64,000 nucleotides of DNA, taken from SCTD01 sp963781675 (GTDB lineage: Bacteria > Actinomycetota > Actinomycetes > Mycobacteriales > SCTD01). The notes under the pieces were generated by a model, which did not search any database, was not told the origin of the DNA, and worked only from the letters and a program-made list of their open reading frames with translations. Each line of letters opens with the position of its first letter. The first letter of the stretch is position 1. Shown here piece after piece: positions 61,586 to 64,000 of the stretch. The DNA is taken from positions 372,001-436,000 of the forward strand of contig CAWAGF010000002.1 of the NCBI GenBank assembly GCA_963781675.1, written 5' to 3'. The position numbers and the translations under genes are program-made.

Positions 61586-61948
61586 ATGACGCTCCCGCAC
61601 GACCCCTTCGCCGACGACCCGCAGGACCCTGCGCGGGCGCTGGACGACGACGTCGTCCGCGCGCCGATGTCGCCGGACGAGCGCGAGGAGGTCCTGGGCG
61701 ACCTCGAGGACGTGGAGGTGTTCGAGGCGCTGCTCGCGCCGCGCGGTGTCCGCGGGGTCGTCGCGCACTGCGCCGACTGCGACGACGCGCACTACCTGTC
61801 GTGGGACCTGCTGCGGGCCAACCTGCGGCAGCTGCTCGACGCCGGGACGACGCCGGTGCACGAGCCGGCCGCCGCGCCGGACCCGAGCGACTTCGTGAGC
61901 TGGGACTACGCGCGCGGCTTCATGGACGCGTCCCTGTCCGAGAGCTGA
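61586..61948 (+). CDS. DUF5319 domain-containing protein
   Basis: A 120-residue soluble acidic protein. It has HCADCDDAHYLSWDLLRANL, with a Cys-x-x-Cys pair, and an acidic helix EREEVLGDLEDVEVFEALL. It matches DUF5319, found beside guaB and sigD in actinobacteria (Rv3412-like in mycobacteria). The role is unknown; the CxxC suggests metal or redox function. No Shine-Dalgarno; predicted leaderless. The last 43 bases overlap the end of the convergent rsdA-like gene. Confidence 0.82.
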   Translation: MTLPHDPFADDPQDPARALDDDVVRAPMSPDEREEVLGDLEDVEVFEALLAPRGVRGVVAHCADCDDAHYLSWDLLRANLRQLLDAGTTPVHEPAAAPDPSDFVSWDYARGFMDASLSES

Positions 61949-62799
61949 TCGACCAGCGCCTTGCCCCCCACGCCCTTGCTCCTGGGCGCAGGCTCCTGCT
62001 TCGCCTTCGGCTTGGGCGGCGCGGTACGGGCGCTGCCGCGGTGCTCCGCCTTCTTGCTCTCGGCCGGCTCGGCCTTCGGGGAGCGTTCCGGCCGGGCAGC
62101 GGGCGACGCGGTCGTGGTCCTGGCGCGCAGGTCGGCGAGGCGCTGCGCGAGGTCGCCCCGGTGCACGGGCAGCACCTCGGCGAGCCGGCGCTCGGCGCGG
62201 TCCAGCCGGCTGGTGGCGGCGGACGTGCGGCCGGCCTCCTGCAGGGCGGTGGCCTCGTCGAGCAGGTGGTCGACCTGCCGCGCGGCGGCCTCGGACCGGG
62301 CGAGGGCCGCGACCGTCGGGCCGGGCGTGGGGGGGCGCGGTGCCGTGGCGGCCCGGCCCGCCAGCGCAGAGGCCGAGGGCGACGGGGACGCCGACGGGCC
62401 GGCCACCGCGACGGCCGAGCGGTCCGACGACGTGGGCGGGGTGACCGCGCCGACGACGGCCCCGGCAGCGGAGCGGACCGCCTCGCCGAAGCCGTGCAGC
62501 GGGGATCCGGTCGGCGCGAGCGTGCTGGCCGCCGCGACGCCGCCCAGCGAGAGCAGTCCGGCGGTGAGCGCGGCCACGACGGTCCCGCCGCGGGCGAGGC
62601 GGCGGTCGGGCGCGTCCTCGCCGACCAGCGTGAGGACGGTGGAGCCCAGCGGGAGCCGGGCGGGCAGGTCGCGCTCGACGTCGAGCAGGAGCTCGCGCAG
62701 CAGCGCCAGCGCGGGGTCGCCGCCCGCGGAGGCGCGCAGCCCGTCGAGCGCCGCCTCGTCGGCGGCGACCGCCTGCAGGTCGGGCTGCTCGTCGCTCAT
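61906..62799 (-). CDS. rsdA: Anti-sigma-D factor RsdA-like
   Basis: A 297-residue membrane protein. N-terminal sigma-binding motif: ADEAALDGLRASAGGDPALA and ELLLDVERDLPAR match the RsdA SigD-binding segment. One membrane helix about 73-92 (VVAALTAGLLSLGGVAAAST). The extracellular part has a coiled-coil-like stretch (RQVDHLLDEATALQEAGRTS, RLDRAERRLAEVL) and a Lys/Pro/Glu-rich tail. The ATG overlaps the sigD TGA (ATGA), the usual sigma/anti-sigma coupling. Regulated proteolysis of such anchors releases SigD; this is known in mycobacteria and inferred here. Confidence 0.82.
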   Translation of the reverse strand: MSDEQPDLQAVAADEAALDGLRASAGGDPALALLRELLLDVERDLPARLPLGSTVLTLVGEDAPDRRLARGGTVVAALTAGLLSLGGVAAASTLAPTGSPLHGFGEAVRSAAGAVVGAVTPPTSSDRSAVAVAGPSASPSPSASALAGRAATAPRPPTPGPTVAALARSEAAARQVDHLLDEATALQEAGRTSAATSRLDRAERRLAEVLPVHRGDLAQRLADLRARTTTASPAARPERSPKAEPAESKKAEHRGSARTAPPKPKAKQEPAPRSKGVGGKALVDQLSDRDASMKPRA

Positions 62800-63395
62800 G
62801 CGACCACCTCGAGGTCCTCGGCGGCGGCCAGCGCGCGCAGGCGGGCCAGCGCGCGGTGCTGGGCCACCCGGACGGCGCCGGCGCTCATGCCGAGGGCGGC
62901 GCCGGTCTGCTCGGCGGACAGGCCGCCCAGGACGCGGAGCAGGAGCAGCTCGCGCTGCGCCTCGGGCAACCGGGCGAGCAGGGCCCGAGCGGTGGCGGCG
63001 CGCTCCCCCGCGAGCAGCGACTCCTCCGGACCGGCCGACGCGTCGGCCCGCTCGGGGACGTCCTCGGTCGGGGTGCTGCGGTCGCGGTAGAGCACCCGCT
63101 GGGCGTCGCTCACCTTGTGGGCGGTGATGCCGTGGACGAAGGCGGCGAACGGCGTGCCCGTGTCGACGTAGCGCGGCAGCGCCTTCACGACCGCCATGCA
63201 CACCTCCTGGGCCACGTCGTCGGCCGACCCGTACGAGCCGTCCGCGCGCCCGAGCCGGCCGCGGCAGTACCGCACGATCCCGGGACGCAGGTGGGCGAGG
63301 AGCTGCTCGACGGCCCGGGCGTCCCCCGCGCAGGCGGGAGGGACCAGGGCGACGAGCTCGTCCACCACGGGGGAGGTCGTACGACGGGGCCGCAC
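62796..63395 (-). CDS. sigD: Sigma factor SigD/ShbA-like
   Basis: A 199-residue group 4 sigma factor. Region 2: AVEQLLAHLRPGIVRYCRGR, SADDVAQEVCMAVVKALPRY and GTPFAAFVHGITAHKVSDAQ. Region 4: LPEAQRELLLLRVLGGLSAE and ALGMSAGAVRVAQHRALARL. Context (guaB, DUF5319, rsdA, bldM-like) matches mycobacterial sigD and Streptomyces shbA, the latter controlling the principal sigma gene. GTG 63395 is the longest start; GTG 63368 is an alternative, as the first nine residues look dispensable. The downstream anti-sigma gene is coupled. Confidence 0.88.
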   Translation of the reverse strand: MRPRRTTSPVVDELVALVPPACAGDARAVEQLLAHLRPGIVRYCRGRLGRADGSYGSADDVAQEVCMAVVKALPRYVDTGTPFAAFVHGITAHKVSDAQRVLYRDRSTPTEDVPERADASAGPEESLLAGERAATARALLARLPEAQRELLLLRVLGGLSAEQTGAALGMSAGAVRVAQHRALARLRALAAAEDLEVVA

Positions 63396-63405
63396 CGTTA
63401 CACGG

Positions 63406-64000
63406 TCAGGTGACGAGGCCGCGCCGGAAGCCCAGCGCCACCGCCTGGGCGCGGTCGTTCACGCCGAGCTTGCGGAAGAGCCGTCGCGCGTGCGTCTTGA
63501 TGGTGTCCTCGGACAGGTAGAGGTCCTTGCCGATCTGGCCGTTGCTCTTGCCCTGGCTCATGCCGGTGAGGACCTGCAGCTCGCGCTCGGTCAGCTGGCC
63601 GCCGGGCGGCGTCGAGCGGGAGGCCTCGCGGGTCGCGAGCGCGCGGCGCAGCGAGGGCTCGACGAGGTCGGCGCCGTCGAGGGCGTGCGCGACGGCCGCG
63701 CACAGCTCCTCGTGGCTGACGTCCTTGAGCAGGTAGCCGCGTGCACCGGAGGACACCGCGGCGGCGACCTGGTCGCGGTCGTCGGCGGCCGTCAGCATGA
63801 TCACCTTGGCGAGCGGGTGCGCCGCGACCAGCCGGCGGGTGGCCTCGAGGCCGCCCAGGCCCGGCATGCGGACGTCCATGAGGATGAGGTCGGGCTGCTC
63901 GTGCTCGTAGCGCGCCAGCACCTCCTCGCCGCTCGCGGCGGTCTCGACCCGGTCGACGCCGGGCACGCCGGAGACGAACTGGCGCAGGCCCTCCCGCACG
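63406..64000 (-). CDS. BldM-like response regulator, 5' end outside the window
   Basis: At least 197 residues of a LuxR-type response regulator; the N-terminus lies beyond 64000. The receiver part has DLILMDVRMPGLGGLEATRR with the phospho-acceptor Asp and GARGYLLKD. The HTH reads LTERELQVLTGMSQGKSNGQ and LYLSEDTIKTHARRLFRKLG, then GVNDRAQAVALGFRRGLVT. This C-terminus and the neighbourhood fit BldM, the atypical developmental regulator of Streptomyces. Phosphorylation may not be used in BldM. The residues at the receiver start are out of view, so orphan status cannot be tested here. Confidence 0.82.
   Translation of the reverse strand, partial: VREGLRQFVSGVPGVDRVETAASGEEVLARYEHEQPDLILMDVRMPGLGGLEATRRLVAAHPLAKVIMLTAADDRDQVAAAVSSGARGYLLKDVSHEELCAAVAHALDGADLVEPSLRRALATREASRSTPPGGQLTERELQVLTGMSQGKSNGQIGKDLYLSEDTIKTHARRLFRKLGVNDRAQAVALGFRRGLVT

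Overview
The window is 64 kb of very GC-rich DNA, almost completely coding, with GTG starts about as common as ATG. It comes from the chromosome of an actinobacterium. Supporting marks are a BldM-like response regulator, a SigD/RsdA sigma pair, DUF3017, DUF5319, DUF6350 and VLRF1-type genes, a monomeric isocitrate dehydrogenase, mycothiol-type DinB proteins, and leaderless promoters of the TANNNT type. The order sucC-sucD ... purN-purH ... folD-DUF3017 ... mdh is the one familiar from Streptomyces, and guaB3-guaB-DUF5319-rsdA-sigD is the arrangement known from mycobacteria. I cannot name the genus. I see no rRNA, tRNA, CRISPR array, prophage, transposase or replication origin, and no stretch over 300 bases without a gene.

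Layout. 1-3.9 kb: trpS with a 2'-5' RNA ligase-like gene and a YihY gene, divergent from a flavin-dependent reductase. 3.9-6.9 kb: DUF2505, a CorC-type CBS protein and an MFS exporter. 6.9-13.4 kb: icd, mdh, a pseudokinase, DUF3017, an FHA regulator and folD. 13.4-17.7 kb: a methyltransferase, a pentapeptide protein, an LLM oxidoreductase, purH and purN. 17.8-22 kb: small membrane proteins and an ECF sigma factor with its membrane partner. 22-28 kb: sucD, sucC, a wall-anchored S15 hydrolase, a B12-binding protein and a carboxyltransferase. 28-38.9 kb: a lipase, an M23 peptidase with a structured leader, a DinB-like protein, pcrA, a PIG-L deacetylase, a UbiA prenyltransferase and a PspC-linked two-component system. 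38.9-43.6 kb: ogt, a heterodimeric ABC exporter and a VLRF1 release factor. 43.6-58.7 kb: a secreted island of two LPXTG beta-propeller proteins, S15, M14 and S8 peptidases, a lipoprotein and a duplicated-domain secreted protein, with guaA inside it. 58.8-64 kb: guaB3, guaB, DUF5319, rsdA, sigD and a bldM-like gene.

The housekeeping genes cover TCA cycle steps (icd, mdh, sucCD), one-carbon and purine synthesis (folD, purN, purH, guaB, guaA) and translation (trpS, VLRF1). The accessory part is mainly extracellular: peptidases and wall-anchored proteins, with envelope regulators between them.

Two things shape how the window should be read. First, eleven genes, including trpS, purH and folD, need one or two single-base corrections to read through; most sit in G or C runs, and all the affected genes are on the minus strand. 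Consensus error is the likely cause. Second, the most novel-looking signals are a 73-bp palindromic element (29-15-29) present twice in inverted orientation, each copy supplying the stop codon of the upstream gene, and a structured, possibly pseudoknotted leader before the M23 peptidase gene.
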